From contig WGLP01000002.1 in NCBI GenBank assembly GCA_016125505.1, forward strand, positions 1,116,001-1,180,000: a DNA stretch of 64,000 bases, written 5' to 3'. The DNA is from Gammaproteobacteria bacterium (GTDB lineage: Bacteria > Pseudomonadota > Gammaproteobacteria > UBA6429 > Thiohalophilaceae). The translations under genes and the position numbers were made by a program. Numbering within the stretch: position 1 is the stretch's first letter; each line of letters starts with the position of its first letter. Shown piece by piece: positions 33,991-43,596 of the stretch. The notes beneath the pieces were generated by a model. That model was not told the DNA's origin, made no database searches, and saw only the letters and a program-made list of their open reading frames with translations.

Positions 33991-34605
33991 TTAAAACCGC
34001 TGTTTTTCGCGGATCTCGTCCAGGCTCTTGCAGTCGATACACAAGGTCGCGGTGGGACGGGCTTCCAGACGGCGAACGCCGATCTCGATACCGCATTCTT
34101 CGCAGTAACCGTATTCACCACTATCGATTTTTTCCAGGGATTCGTCGATCTTTTTGATCAACTTGCGTTCGCGGTCGCGGGTGCGCAATTCCATGGTGAA
34201 CTCGGATTCCTGAGTGGCGCGATCGTTGGGGTCAGGAAAGTTGGCGGCTTCATCCTGCATGTGATGCACGGTGCGATCGACTTCTTCCATCAGTTCCTGC
34301 TTCCAGTGGCGCAGGATTTGGCGGAAGTGATCCTTCTGTGCGTCATTCATATAGTCTTCGCCGTGCTTCTCTTCGTAGGGAATGAAATCGGTAAATTCGC
34401 CGCCCTTGCGCTTGCTGGCTTTGGCGCTCGCGGGTTTAGCGCTGGAGGATTTGCTCACAGCGGTTTTTTTAGCAGGGGATTTTTTTGCGGCGGCGGTTTT
34501 TTTCGCCGGCGCTTTCTTGGCCGCCGTCTTCTTCTTGGCGGGCGCCTTCTTCACCGCCGTCTTCTTGGCGGCAGCCTTCTTTTTGGCCTTCTTCTTCGTG
34601 GACAT
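33991..34605 (-). CDS. dksA: DksA with histone-H1-like N-terminal tail
   Basis: This 204-residue protein has about 66 N-terminal residues of Lys/Ala/Pro repeats ([18 protein letters not shown] and similar), then a complete DksA. The coiled-coil tip motif DxxDxA is present ([10 protein letters not shown], about 123-131), and the zinc finger has four cysteines (YCEECG...LCIDC). DksA works with ppGpp in the RNA polymerase secondary channel. The basic tail resembles bacterial H1-like proteins and probably binds nucleic acid; that is inference. Standard DksA is about 150 residues, so the tail accounts for the excess. Confidence 0.92.
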   Translation of the reverse strand: MSTKKKAKKKAAAKKTAVKKAPAKKKTAAKKAPAKKTAAAKKSPAKKTAVSKSSSAKPASAKASKRKGGEFTDFIPYEEKHGEDYMNDAQKDHFRQILRHWKQELMEEVDRTVHHMQDEAANFPDPNDRATQESEFTMELRTRDRERKLIKKIDESLEKIDSGEYGYCEECGIEIGVRRLEARPTATLCIDCKSLDEIREKQRF

Positions 34606-34789
34606 TCAGCATCTCCTGCCAGTCACAAATTCGTCATGTCCGCAGGTCGACATCCACCCTGCGCGAGAAAGGCAGGTATCTTAATGAAATATTCTGAAAA
34701 ATCTAGCCTTTTTTACCACATCCGGGAGGGGTGTCAGTTTCCGGGGCTTCGGGTAACCTATGCCATCTTTTGCAGTGGGTGGTTAAAAA

Positions 34790-35560
34790 ATGATTGAATT
34801 ACAAGCATTAATCTTCGATGTGGACGGTACCCTGGCGGATACCGAGCGCGACGGGCACCGGGTGGCGTTTAACCGTGCCTTTGCCGAGGCCAGCCTGGAC
34901 TGGGACTGGTCCGTTGAACTCTACGGGAAATTGCTGGCGGTGACCGGCGGCAAAGAGCGCATTCGCCACTACCTGGATGTCTATAACACCGGTTTTAAGC
35001 GCCCGGCCAAGCTGGATGAATTTATCGCCGGCCTGCACAAGGCCAAGACCCGGCATTACACCGAGCTGCTGGCGACCGGCGCGATCCCCTTGCGCCCCGG
35101 GGTCAAACGCCTGCTGGCGGAGGCCAGCGACGCCGGGCTGCGGCTGGCCATCGCCACCACCACCACGCCGGAAAATGTCGACGCCTTGTTACAAAACACC
35201 CTGGGCGCGGGCTGGGAACAGGTCTTCGAAATCATCGCGGCCGGCGATATCGTCCCCGCGAAAAAGCCGGCACCGGATATTTACCATTACACCCTGCAAC
35301 ACATGCAACTGGACGCGCCGCAATGCCTGGCGTTTGAAGATTCCGAGAACGGGATTCATGCTACCCGTGGCGCCGATCTGGCCACACTGGTCACCGTGAA
35401 CAGTTACACCCAGGATCATCCATTTCCGCAAGCCGCCATCGTGCTCGATAGCCTGGGCGAACCGGAGGCACCGTTTACGGTGCTGGAGGGCGATGCCAAT
35501 GGCTTCAAGTATGTCAACGTCGACTTTCTGAAATACCTGCATCAGAGCGTCTACGCTTAA
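34790..35560 (+). CDS. cbbY: CbbY-type HAD phosphatase (xylulose-1,5-bisphosphate phosphatase)
   Basis: This 256-residue HAD protein has ALIFDVDGTLADTERDGHRV, VTGGKERIRHYL, IATTTTPENVD and EDSENGIHAT. The DTERDGH and VTGGKERI segments are typical of CbbY, which removes the RuBisCO inhibitor xylulose-1,5-bisphosphate. This points to a Calvin cycle elsewhere in the genome. It is divergent from dksA and followed after four bases by an aminotransferase. Confidence 0.85.
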   Translation: MIELQALIFDVDGTLADTERDGHRVAFNRAFAEASLDWDWSVELYGKLLAVTGGKERIRHYLDVYNTGFKRPAKLDEFIAGLHKAKTRHYTELLATGAIPLRPGVKRLLAEASDAGLRLAIATTTTPENVDALLQNTLGAGWEQVFEIIAAGDIVPAKKPAPDIYHYTLQHMQLDAPQCLAFEDSENGIHATRGADLATLVTVNSYTQDHPFPQAAIVLDSLGEPEAPFTVLEGDANGFKYVNVDFLKYLHQSVYA

Positions 35561-35564
35561 CACG

Positions 35565-36722
35565 ATGCTGCCACATTCCTCGCGAACGGATGCCATCCAT
35601 GCGTTTCAGGTGATGCGCCTGCTGGCGCGGGCACGTGAACTGGAACAACAGGGACGTGATATCGTGCACATGGAGATCGGAGAACCGGATTTCCCGACAC
35701 CCGAACCGGTGGTCAAAGCGGCGCAAGCCGCCATTGCCACCGGGCACATGCACTATACGCCGGCGACGGGTCTGCCCGCGCTGAAGCAGGCGATCGTGCA
35801 GTTCTATCGGGATCGTTACGGCGTTACGCTGGAACCGAATCGTATCGTGATTACGCCCGGCGCCTCCGGTGCCTTGCTCCTAGCGATTGCCGCGGTTGCC
35901 GAGACGAATAAAACGATCCTGGTCAGCGACCCCGGTTACCCCTGTAATCGCAACTTCGTGCGTTTCCTGGCCGGACGCACCAAATCCATTCCAGTGGATT
36001 CGACATCGGCATATCAGATCACACTACAGCATCTGCAAACCCATTGGGATGAAGACACGGTCGGTGTCGTGTTGGCGTCACCGTCCAATCCCACCGGCAC
36101 CTTGATCCCGCCGGAACAAATGCAGGCGATCATTCAATTCGTGCGTGACAGGAACGGAATTATCTTCATGGACGAGATCTATCATGGCCTGGTGTATACC
36201 GATAACGCCGAGACGATATTGAAATATACCGACGATGCCTTCGTCATCAACAGTTTTTCCAAATATTTCGGCATGACGGGTTGGCGCCTGGGCTGGCTGG
36301 TGGCACCTGAAGAGTATGTCACGGCCATCGACAACTTTGCCCAGAATATTTTTCTCGCCGCACCCACACCCTCACAGCACGCGGCGCTTGCCGCGTTTGC
36401 GCCGGAGAACATCGCTATCCTTGAATCACGTCGCATCGAATTCCAGCGGCGACGCGACTACCTGCTGCCGGCCCTGCGCGAGCTCGGGTTTAAGATTACC
36501 GTCGAACCGCAGGGCGCATTCTATATTTACTGCGATTGCAGCCATTTCACTCAGGACAGTATGCAATTTGTCGAAGACCTGCTTGAACAGATTGGTGTCG
36601 CCATCACGCCCGGTGCCGACTTCGGCGACTACAAGGCCAGCACGCATGTGCGTGTGGCGTATACCACGTCGCTGGAACGATTGGTGGAAGGTGTTGAGAG
36701 GTTGAAAGAATTTTTGAGGTAG
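35565..36722 (+). CDS. Class I/II PLP aminotransferase
   Basis: This 385-residue aspartate aminotransferase-fold enzyme has GEPDFPTPEPV, TPGASGALLLAIAAVAE, SPSNPTGTLIP and the PLP lysine in NSFSKYFGMTGWRLGW. It resembles the family often annotated as alanine or aspartate aminotransferase; the substrate cannot be fixed. It starts four bases after cbbY and is likely cotranscribed. Confidence 0.88.
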   Translation: MLPHSSRTDAIHAFQVMRLLARARELEQQGRDIVHMEIGEPDFPTPEPVVKAAQAAIATGHMHYTPATGLPALKQAIVQFYRDRYGVTLEPNRIVITPGASGALLLAIAAVAETNKTILVSDPGYPCNRNFVRFLAGRTKSIPVDSTSAYQITLQHLQTHWDEDTVGVVLASPSNPTGTLIPPEQMQAIIQFVRDRNGIIFMDEIYHGLVYTDNAETILKYTDDAFVINSFSKYFGMTGWRLGWLVAPEEYVTAIDNFAQNIFLAAPTPSQHAALAAFAPENIAILESRRIEFQRRRDYLLPALRELGFKITVEPQGAFYIYCDCSHFTQDSMQFVEDLLEQIGVAITPGADFGDYKASTHVRVAYTTSLERLVEGVERLKEFLR

Positions 36723-37305
36723 TTGATGTTTCGCCTGCCACTGCGTGGCTTTGGCGCCCCACTTTCTTTGTGCGAACAAAGAAAGTGGGCAAAGAAAATC
36801 GCCCCACGATTGCCAAACGTTCTTGATTTATTGGCTGTACTCATGGGCGCTGTGATATTCGACTTCCTGTCTCATATCACAGGCTCGGCATCCCTGCCTC
36901 GCCCCTGCGGGCGCCACTTGCGTTCAGCCAAAAATCCCTCACGGCAATCGCATGGGGGTTATCCACTGAGAAATAACAGAGCAACAAATTACATTACGTT
37001 CTCTCATCTGGCTAAGTGAAGAAACCCCATGCTGTCGCAACAGATGCGCGTTGAAACAGCGCAGGTTGCGCCCGCAGGGTGGCGGCAGGGACGCCGCCAG
37101 TCAGCAGACTGGACAAGGAGGAGGTGAGACTGGAGGTCGAGAGACTGGCCTGGGCCATGTCCTGTCTGCTGACCGCCCGAGCAGTTTCATAAGCAAGGCT
37201 GTGGTTTGCGACAGCGGGTGTCATTTCTTTTGGTGACTTTTCTTTGGACAAGCAAAGAAAAGTCACTCGCTTCAGCGGCGTAGCCGCGGGCGAAAATAAA
37301 AGAAA
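36723..37305. repeat. Repeat-rich gap with three hairpins
   Basis: No gene is seen in this 583-base gap. A perfect 13-bp hairpin, CCCACTTTCTTTG with its complement (36758-36789), lies at one end. A perfect 14-bp hairpin, GTGACTTTTCTTTG with its complement (37233-37266), lies at the other. Both use the CTTTnTTTG/CAAAnAAAG core. Between them GTCAGCAGACTGGACAAGG (37100-37118) pairs at 17 of 19 positions with 37155-37173. Such CAAAGAAA hairpin blocks recur between genes in gammaproteobacteria; here they may also end transcription of the aminotransferase and cysZ. Confidence 0.7.
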
Positions 37306-38031
37306 TCAAGAACGCGTCAGCGGAAACTTCTCCACCCGCATGGCCGTGGCCCCGGCTACGGCAACTGGCATGACGATGAAATTAAAGATCGGGATCATGG
37401 TGGCAACGGTCACGGCGGCACCGAAGCTGAGCGAGAGCATGCGTTTGCCGGCGATGTGTTTGCGAATGTCAGAGAAGGTCAGTCCATAGTTACCCATGGG
37501 ATAGTCGAGATATTCGCTGCTGAACATCCAGGCTCCGAAGATGAACCATAAGAACGGCGCTATTGGTGCTATCAACCATGACGCAATGAATAACGGGATT
37601 GACCATAATGCATAGTATCCCCATTTTTTTAGCTCACTCAGTACCATGACGCCGAACTCAGCCCAGAATTTGCGTTCACTGCCGATGGGTGAGGAACCGG
37701 TGAGATGTTTTTCCACCGCGGCGGCGAGGTAGCTGTTAAATGGTGCGCCCACCAGATTGGCGACGAAAGAGAAACTGAAAAACATGATGAGGATGGCCAG
37801 CAGGTAAATAAACGGCTTAACGATTTTAGTAAGCCATGCCCACCATCCGGATAAGTGAGACATAAACTGACTGACGATAAAGTCAGAAAGGTCGCCAGCC
37901 AACCAGAATAAGATGGCAAACAGGACGATATTGATGAATAACGGTATGAGCACATAGCGTTTAACACCGGGCTTGCTCAACAGACGCAGACCTTGCATGA
38001 AATAACCCAGACCGCCAATAGGATTGCTCAT
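37306..38031 (-). CDS. cysZ: Sulfate transporter CysZ
   Basis: This 241-residue inner-membrane protein has four long hydrophobic helices and CysZ signatures: GLRLLSKPGVKRYVLIPLFI at the N-terminus, NLVGAPFNSYLAAAVEK, and the C-terminal WMFSSEYLDYPMGNYGLTF. It imports sulfate for cysteine synthesis. Its start overlaps the ribulokinase stop by four bases. Confidence 0.9.
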   Translation of the reverse strand: MSNPIGGLGYFMQGLRLLSKPGVKRYVLIPLFINIVLFAILFWLAGDLSDFIVSQFMSHLSGWWAWLTKIVKPFIYLLAILIMFFSFSFVANLVGAPFNSYLAAAVEKHLTGSSPIGSERKFWAEFGVMVLSELKKWGYYALWSIPLFIASWLIAPIAPFLWFIFGAWMFSSEYLDYPMGNYGLTFSDIRKHIAGKRMLSLSFGAAVTVATMIPIFNFIVMPVAVAGATAMRVEKFPLTRS

Positions 38032-39356
38032 ATACCGATTTCCTTGTTGTTTCTGTATCCGCGTTTTGCCAGTAAGGCGCTGCCGTAAGCCGCTTCGGTG
38101 TGCGCGGCAGCCGGCATGTCAACTTGCAATTGTTGCGAACGAAGCTGTGTCCATGCGCGATTTTTGGCGCCGCCACCGACGGTACGCACTGAGACCGGAT
38201 AGGGCGCGCCGAGTTCATGTAACAGACGATAAGCATTGTATTCGATCCGGGCGATGCCTTCTAACAGGCCCTGAAAAAACTGCACATCGTCGTTGGGGCG
38301 GGGGTTGAGCCGTGGTTCCAGATCCGGGGCATTGACGGGAAACCGTTCGCCGGTCGCCGGCAGGGGATAATAATCCAGGCCTGTAGGGTGCAAGGGATCA
38401 ATGCGTGCGCTCATGTCATGCATTTGCGCGTCCGTGAAATATTGCCGTAACACCGCACCGCCGCTGTTGGAGGCGCCGCCGACCAGCCAGTAATCGCCGA
38501 AAGGTTGACTGTAGACACCGTAGTTCGGTGCAGACACCGGTTTATCGCTGATGACTTTGCAAACCAGCGTCGAACCGAGCGAGGTGACCGCATCCCCGAT
38601 GCGGTGTGCGCCGGTCGCGATAATCGCAGCGGTGGAGTCAGTGGTGCCGCTGACGATCCGAACATCAGTTGGTAAATCGAATGAGTGTGCAATCTCGGTT
38701 GTGATTGTGCCGATGACTTGCCCGGGTGGTACCACACTGGGCAGCCAATTCTCCGGAATGCCAAGTTGTGCGATCCACGCGGGCCAGGTCTGCGTGACGG
38801 GGTCGTAGCCGGTCTTGAGACAATTGTTGCTGTCGCTGAACCCGGCGTGTTGACTCAATTGGAAACTCAACCAATCCGCCTGGTGCATGACATGGCGCAC
38901 GGGCTGGCTGGGATTGTGTTCGCGCAACCACATGATTTTGGGTAGGCCGGCGCTGACGGCATTCACGGGGTTATCGGCGGGCGCCACCGCTTGCACCCGG
39001 GCCAGTTGTTCGCTGGCGCTGGCGTCGTTATACATCAGGGCTGTGGTCAGCGGCTGCCCCTGGGCATCGGTCAGCAGCACCGTGGCGGATGTCCCGTCGA
39101 TGGCAATGGCGCGCACGGCGCGACGATCGAGGGTTCGCAATAAATCAGTGAGGACGCCCTGGCAGACAGTCCACCAGATTGCAGGGGATTGTTCCCGGCC
39201 ATGATCCTGTGGTTCCGGAGACGGTAGATCCTGGCGGGCTTCACTGAGGGGATTAGCGTGTTCGTCGATGGCGATGGCGCGGATGCCCGAGGTCCCGACA
39301 TCGATACCAATATATATATTAGTGTGGCCTAATTCTGAACGGGGTGACTGCGGCAA
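38028..39356 (-). CDS. FGGY kinase, D-ribulokinase type
   Basis: This 442-residue FGGY carbohydrate kinase has IGIDVGTSGIRAIAIDE, AIAIDGTSATVLL, SLGSTLVCKVISDKPV and GASNSGGAVLRQYF. The C-terminal LDYYPLPATGERFP, QFFQGLLEGIARIE and GGGAKNRAWTQLR match the cyanobacterial/plastid D-ribulose kinases better than xylulokinase. It would return free D-ribulose to the pentose phosphate pool, which fits the CbbY gene nearby. It follows queF by one base and overlaps cysZ. Confidence 0.82.
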   Translation of the reverse strand: MPQSPRSELGHTNIYIGIDVGTSGIRAIAIDEHANPLSEARQDLPSPEPQDHGREQSPAIWWTVCQGVLTDLLRTLDRRAVRAIAIDGTSATVLLTDAQGQPLTTALMYNDASASEQLARVQAVAPADNPVNAVSAGLPKIMWLREHNPSQPVRHVMHQADWLSFQLSQHAGFSDSNNCLKTGYDPVTQTWPAWIAQLGIPENWLPSVVPPGQVIGTITTEIAHSFDLPTDVRIVSGTTDSTAAIIATGAHRIGDAVTSLGSTLVCKVISDKPVSAPNYGVYSQPFGDYWLVGGASNSGGAVLRQYFTDAQMHDMSARIDPLHPTGLDYYPLPATGERFPVNAPDLEPRLNPRPNDDVQFFQGLLEGIARIEYNAYRLLHELGAPYPVSVRTVGGGAKNRAWTQLRSQQLQVDMPAAAHTEAAYGSALLAKRGYRNNKEIGI

Positions 39357-39357
39357 T

Positions 39358-39747
39358 TTACGGTAAGGTCACGGGCGCGGCGGGTTGCCAGCGGGCATCG
39401 CGGTGTTCGGCCACGACCGTCGTGTAGATGCCGCCGCGTACATTGAATTCCGCCGTGAGCCGCATGAAGCGTGGTGCGGTCACCTTGACCAGGTCATCAA
39501 GGATGCGATTGGTCACCGCTTCGTGGAAGGCGCCCTCGTCACGGAAAGACCACACGTATAATTTCAATGACTTCAGTTCCACACAACGCTGATCCGGCAC
39601 GTATTCGATCTTGAGCGTGGCAAAATCCGGTTGCCCGGTCTTGGGGCACAGGCAGGTGAACTCCGGTACATCGATGCGGATGGTGTAATCCCGCGTCGGC
39701 ATCGGGTTATCGAAGGTTTCGAGGTCTTTTGAGGGCTGACTTGGCAT
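39358..39747 (-). CDS. queF: NADPH-dependent preQ0 reductase QueF (type I)
   Basis: This 129-residue single-domain enzyme reduces preQ0 to preQ1 in queuosine synthesis. The catalytic Cys is in [13 protein letters not shown], with [20 protein letters not shown] and FNVRGGIYT also conserved. It is of the short type I form. gluQ elsewhere in the window modifies queuosine further. Confidence 0.93.
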   Translation of the reverse strand: MPSQPSKDLETFDNPMPTRDYTIRIDVPEFTCLCPKTGQPDFATLKIEYVPDQRCVELKSLKLYVWSFRDEGAFHEAVTNRILDDLVKVTAPRFMRLTAEFNVRGGIYTTVVAEHRDARWQPAAPVTLP

Positions 39748-39839
39748 GGGCGAAAGATAACGGAGGTGTGAGAGGAGGACAAGCCGGTTTTTAAAATTGA
39801 TGCTGATTTGTTTCTCCAGGCTTACTCAATATGAGGGAC

Positions 39840-39941
39840 GGGACAGACTAGCGTTTGCCAGGACGCGCGGTAAATACATCCTTGTACGCTCGGCAGCAGC
39901 ATCCCTGCTGCTGACGGTCCTGGCGAACGCTAGTCTGTCCC
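39840..39941. repeat. 102-bp palindromic intergenic element
   Basis: Arms at 39840-39864 and 39917-39941 (outer sequence GGGACAGACTAGCGTT and complement) match at 24 of 25 positions. The loop contains a further hairpin CAGCAGC-ATCCCT-GCTGCTG (39895-39914). It lies between queF and smc, which diverge; the rest of this 285-base gap shows no feature. Confidence 0.82.
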
Positions 39942-40032
39942 CGGAGCGGTTTACGAATTCAGAAGAGATAATGAGTTTGTCTGTGATGTCAATCTTGTCT
40001 GATCCTTGCGGGATCCTGTATCTTTGTCGCCC

Positions 40033-43000
40033 ATGCGTTTGCGAAAGCTCAAAGTTGCGGGTTTCAAGTCATTTGTCGACCCGACCACCGTTCAACTCCC
40101 CAGTGAACTTATTGGCATCGTCGGCCCGAACGGCTGCGGTAAATCCAATATTATCGATGCGGTGCGCTGGGTCATGGGTGAAACCTCGGCCAAACAACTG
40201 CGCGGCGATTCCATGGCCGATGTGGTGTTCAATGGCTCCAACACACGCAAGCCCGTGGGGCAGGCCTCGGTCGAACTGGTGTTCGACAACAGCGACGGCA
40301 AACTGGGCGGGCAGTGGGCCAACTACAACGAGATCGCCATCAAGCGCACCGTCAGCCGTGACGGTCAGTCTAATTATTATCTGAATGGCGTGCGCTGCCG
40401 CCGCCGCGATATCACCGACATCTTTCTCGGTACCGGTTTAGGCCCGCGCAGTTACGCCATCATCGAACAGGGCACCATCTCCCGTATCATCGAGGCCAAA
40501 CCGGAAGAGCTGCGTATCTTCATGGAAGAGGCGGCCGGCATTTCCAAATACAAGGAACGCCGCAAGGAGACCGAGACCCGCATCCGGCATACGCGCGACA
40601 ACCTGGATCGTCTGAACGATCTGCGCGAAGAGCTGGAAAAACAGATTAATCACCTGCAGCGTCAGGCCAAGGCGGCCGAACGTTACAAGATACTGAAAGA
40701 AGAAGAACGCCTGGTCAGTGCGCAACTGCAGGCCTTGCGCTGGAAGGCCCTGAACGAAAACGCGGCCTCCGTGGAATCCGCAATTCGTGATAAGGAAACC
40801 GCGCTGGAAGCGGCGCGCGCACAGCAGCGTTCCATCGAAGCCGAGATCGAAAAACAGCGTGAGGCCCTGGTCGAGGCGAACGAGACCTTCAACAAGATTC
40901 AAAGCCGGTTTTACAGTGTCGGTTCCGACATTGCCCGCATCGAACAGTCCATTCAGCACACCCGCGAGCGCCGTCAGCAACAACAAAACGATCTGGCGCA
41001 GTTGGAGAAAGACCTGAACGAAGCGCAGTCGCATTTGAGCACCGATCAACAACGGATTGCGCAATTACGCCAGGAACTGGAAACCATCGGACCCTCGCTG
41101 GAACAAACCCAGGCCGCGGAGCGCGATGCGACGACCGCCCTGCAACAGGCCGAGCAGTCGATGCAGACCTGGCAACAGGAATGGGAGCAGTTTACCCAGC
41201 AGGCAGCGGAGCCTGCACGTGCGGTAGAAGTGGAATCCGCGCGTATCCAGCAACTGGAACAACAGTTACTGCAACTGGAACAACGCAAGGCGCGCCTGGG
41301 CGAAGAGCTGGAAAAACAGCGCAACAGCGAACTGGAAACCGAGCTGCAAGGCTTGCAGTCGCAGCTGGATGAACAGACTCAGCAATTGTCCCAGAAACAG
41401 ACTGAACTGCAGAATGCGCAGGCGGAGATCGGTCAGACGCGGGAAGCGCTTCAGCAATACTCGGCACACTACGAACAGCAACAGGAATCCCTGCAGGGGC
41501 TGCGCGCCAGACATGCTTCGCTGACGGCCTTGCAACAGGCGGCCCTGGGTAAACAACAGGAAGGCGTCAAGGCCTGGTTGCAGAATCAGCATCTCGAAGA
41601 GGCCAAGCGTCTGGCCGAGATCCTGGACGTGGAAAAGGGTTGGGAACGCGCCGTCGAGTGCGTACTCGGCGCCAATCTCGAGGCAGTCTGTGTCGACAGT
41701 CTTGATGATCTGTTCACGAACGTGATGGCCTTCGACAAGGGGCAGTTGACCTTGCTGGAGAAGATCAATCCCGCTGACAACGTGTACGACAAGGCACCGA
41801 CCTTGTTAAGCAAGGTGCATTCCGCGGGCGCGGTACCGGTGCAGATAGAAGGCGTCTATGCAGTGGAGACGCTCGCCGAAGCCCTGGCATTGCGTACGCG
41901 TTTGCAGCGTAATGAATCGGTGGTGACGCGCGAAGGCATCTGGCTGGGCCTGGGCTGGTTGCGTGTGACCAAACTGGATGAAACACACAGCGGTGTATTG
42001 CAGCGTGAGCAGGAAATCAAAACGCTGAATCAATCCATCAGCGAACAAGGCGATGCCCTGCAACACTTGCAGCAGGAACGCCAGACCACCCAGGAAAAGC
42101 TCAAGCAACTGGAACAACTGCGTGACGGCGTGCAATCCGCCTTGCAGGTTCTGAACCGGCAGCACAACGAACTCAATGGACGCACCAGTGCCTTGCGTGC
42201 GCGCTACGAACAGACCCAGGCGCGCATCGAGCAGTTGCAACATGAATTCAACGAGGTCGTCAGTCATGGCGACAAGACGAGAGAAACGATCGCCGAGGCC
42301 CGCGGACGCCGCGAGCAGGCGCAGGATCTGATCGGTGGCCATGCCAAGCGCAAGGAAGAACTGACACAGCAGCGGGAAGAGTTACAGCAGAGCTTGTCGC
42401 AGTCGCGCACGAGTGCGCAGTCCGCGCGCGAGTCCGCGCAGGAAGTGCGTCTGCGTGCGGAAACCATGCGCACCGAACTCAACTCGACGCAGCAGGCCCT
42501 GCAACGTATCGATAACCAGCAGGCGCAATTGCAGGAGCGGCGCGAAGAGTTGCAGACTGCCATCAAGGAAGCCGAGCAACCCTTGCAAGAGATGAAAGAT
42601 GAGCTGGCGGCACTGCTCAAGACCCGCGTCGAAGTGGAAAATGAATTGAGCACGGCGCGTAACAGCCTGCAAAGCATTGACCAGACGCACCGCGAACTGG
42701 AAGAACAGCGCGGCAAGGCGGAAGAGGGTGTGCAGGCGGTGCGTGGCGAACTGGAAGAGGTTCGCATCGGCTGGCAGGAGATCAAGGTGCGCCGCCAAAC
42801 CGTGCAGGAAGCGGTCACCACGGCAGGGTTTGAAGTGACCACCCTCATCAATGAGTTACCGCAGGATGCCAGTGAACCGGCATGGGCGGAAAATCTCGAT
42901 GCCATAGAGAAACGGATCCAGCGCCTGGGCGCAATCAACCTCGCGGCCATCGAAGAATTCGAGCAGCAATCCGAGCGTAAGAAATACCTGGACGAGCAGA

Positions 43001-43539
43001 ACGCCGACCTGATGGAGGCGTTAAAGACGCTGGAAGATGCTATCGCCAAGATTGACAAGGAAACCAAGGAACGTTTCAACGAAACCTTCGAGAAGGTGAA
43101 CAACGGCGTCAAGGAATTGTTCCCGCGCCTGTTCGGCGGTGGTCATGCCTATCTGGAAATGACCAGTGACGACATACTTGAAACCGGTATTACCGTCATG
43201 GCGCGTCCGCCCGGCAAGCGTAACAGCACGATCCATTTGCTGTCCGGTGGTGAGAAGGCGCTGACCGCGGTGGCGCTGGTGTTTTCCATCTTCCAGCTGA
43301 ATCCGGCACCGTTTTGCATGCTCGACGAGGTGGATGCCCCGCTCGACGACGCCAACGTCGGCCGTTTCTGCGACATGCTCAAACACATGTCGGATCGGGT
43401 TCAGTTCATCTTCATCACGCACAACAAGATCACCATGGAGATCGCCGATCACCTTACCGGTGTCACCATGCATGAACCCGGTGTGTCTCGGCTGGTGGCG
43501 GTGGATGTGGATGAGGCAGTCAAACTGGCAGCCGTCTGA
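40033..43539 (+). CDS. smc: Chromosome segregation protein SMC
   Basis: The 1168-residue SMC starts at the ATG 40033 (MRLRKLKVAGFKSFVDPTTV); an upstream in-frame TTG would add nine residues without family support. Walker A GPNGCGKSN is at 31-39, long coiled coils flank a hinge at about 505-640, and the C-terminal head has LLSGGEKAL at about 1070 and Walker B FCMLDEVDAPLDD at about 1095. It works with ScpA and ScpB, encoded 9 kb away, as condensin. A gammaproteobacterium using Smc-ScpAB rather than MukBEF is outside the enteric group. Confidence 0.96.
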   Translation: MRLRKLKVAGFKSFVDPTTVQLPSELIGIVGPNGCGKSNIIDAVRWVMGETSAKQLRGDSMADVVFNGSNTRKPVGQASVELVFDNSDGKLGGQWANYNEIAIKRTVSRDGQSNYYLNGVRCRRRDITDIFLGTGLGPRSYAIIEQGTISRIIEAKPEELRIFMEEAAGISKYKERRKETETRIRHTRDNLDRLNDLREELEKQINHLQRQAKAAERYKILKEEERLVSAQLQALRWKALNENAASVESAIRDKETALEAARAQQRSIEAEIEKQREALVEANETFNKIQSRFYSVGSDIARIEQSIQHTRERRQQQQNDLAQLEKDLNEAQSHLSTDQQRIAQLRQELETIGPSLEQTQAAERDATTALQQAEQSMQTWQQEWEQFTQQAAEPARAVEVESARIQQLEQQLLQLEQRKARLGEELEKQRNSELETELQGLQSQLDEQTQQLSQKQTELQNAQAEIGQTREALQQYSAHYEQQQESLQGLRARHASLTALQQAALGKQQEGVKAWLQNQHLEEAKRLAEILDVEKGWERAVECVLGANLEAVCVDSLDDLFTNVMAFDKGQLTLLEKINPADNVYDKAPTLLSKVHSAGAVPVQIEGVYAVETLAEALALRTRLQRNESVVTREGIWLGLGWLRVTKLDETHSGVLQREQEIKTLNQSISEQGDALQHLQQERQTTQEKLKQLEQLRDGVQSALQVLNRQHNELNGRTSALRARYEQTQARIEQLQHEFNEVVSHGDKTRETIAEARGRREQAQDLIGGHAKRKEELTQQREELQQSLSQSRTSAQSARESAQEVRLRAETMRTELNSTQQALQRIDNQQAQLQERREELQTAIKEAEQPLQEMKDELAALLKTRVEVENELSTARNSLQSIDQTHRELEEQRGKAEEGVQAVRGELEEVRIGWQEIKVRRQTVQEAVTTAGFEVTTLINELPQDASEPAWAENLDAIEKRIQRLGAINLAAIEEFEQQSERKKYLDEQNADLMEALKTLEDAIAKIDKETKERFNETFEKVNNGVKELFPRLFGGGHAYLEMTSDDILETGITVMARPPGKRNSTIHLLSGGEKALTAVALVFSIFQLNPAPFCMLDEVDAPLDDANVGRFCDMLKHMSDRVQFIFITHNKITMEIADHLTGVTMHEPGVSRLVAVDVDEAVKLAAV

Positions 43540-43596
43540 TACTCGGTTTTACAGGTGGCCTAATACAATCATTGCTAGCTTGGGAGCACCCCCACG

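Noticed and set aside
39797..40384. ORF of 195 codons between queF and smc
   Set aside because: It runs through the palindromic repeat and then out of frame into smc; its sequence is a shadow of the SMC reading frame.
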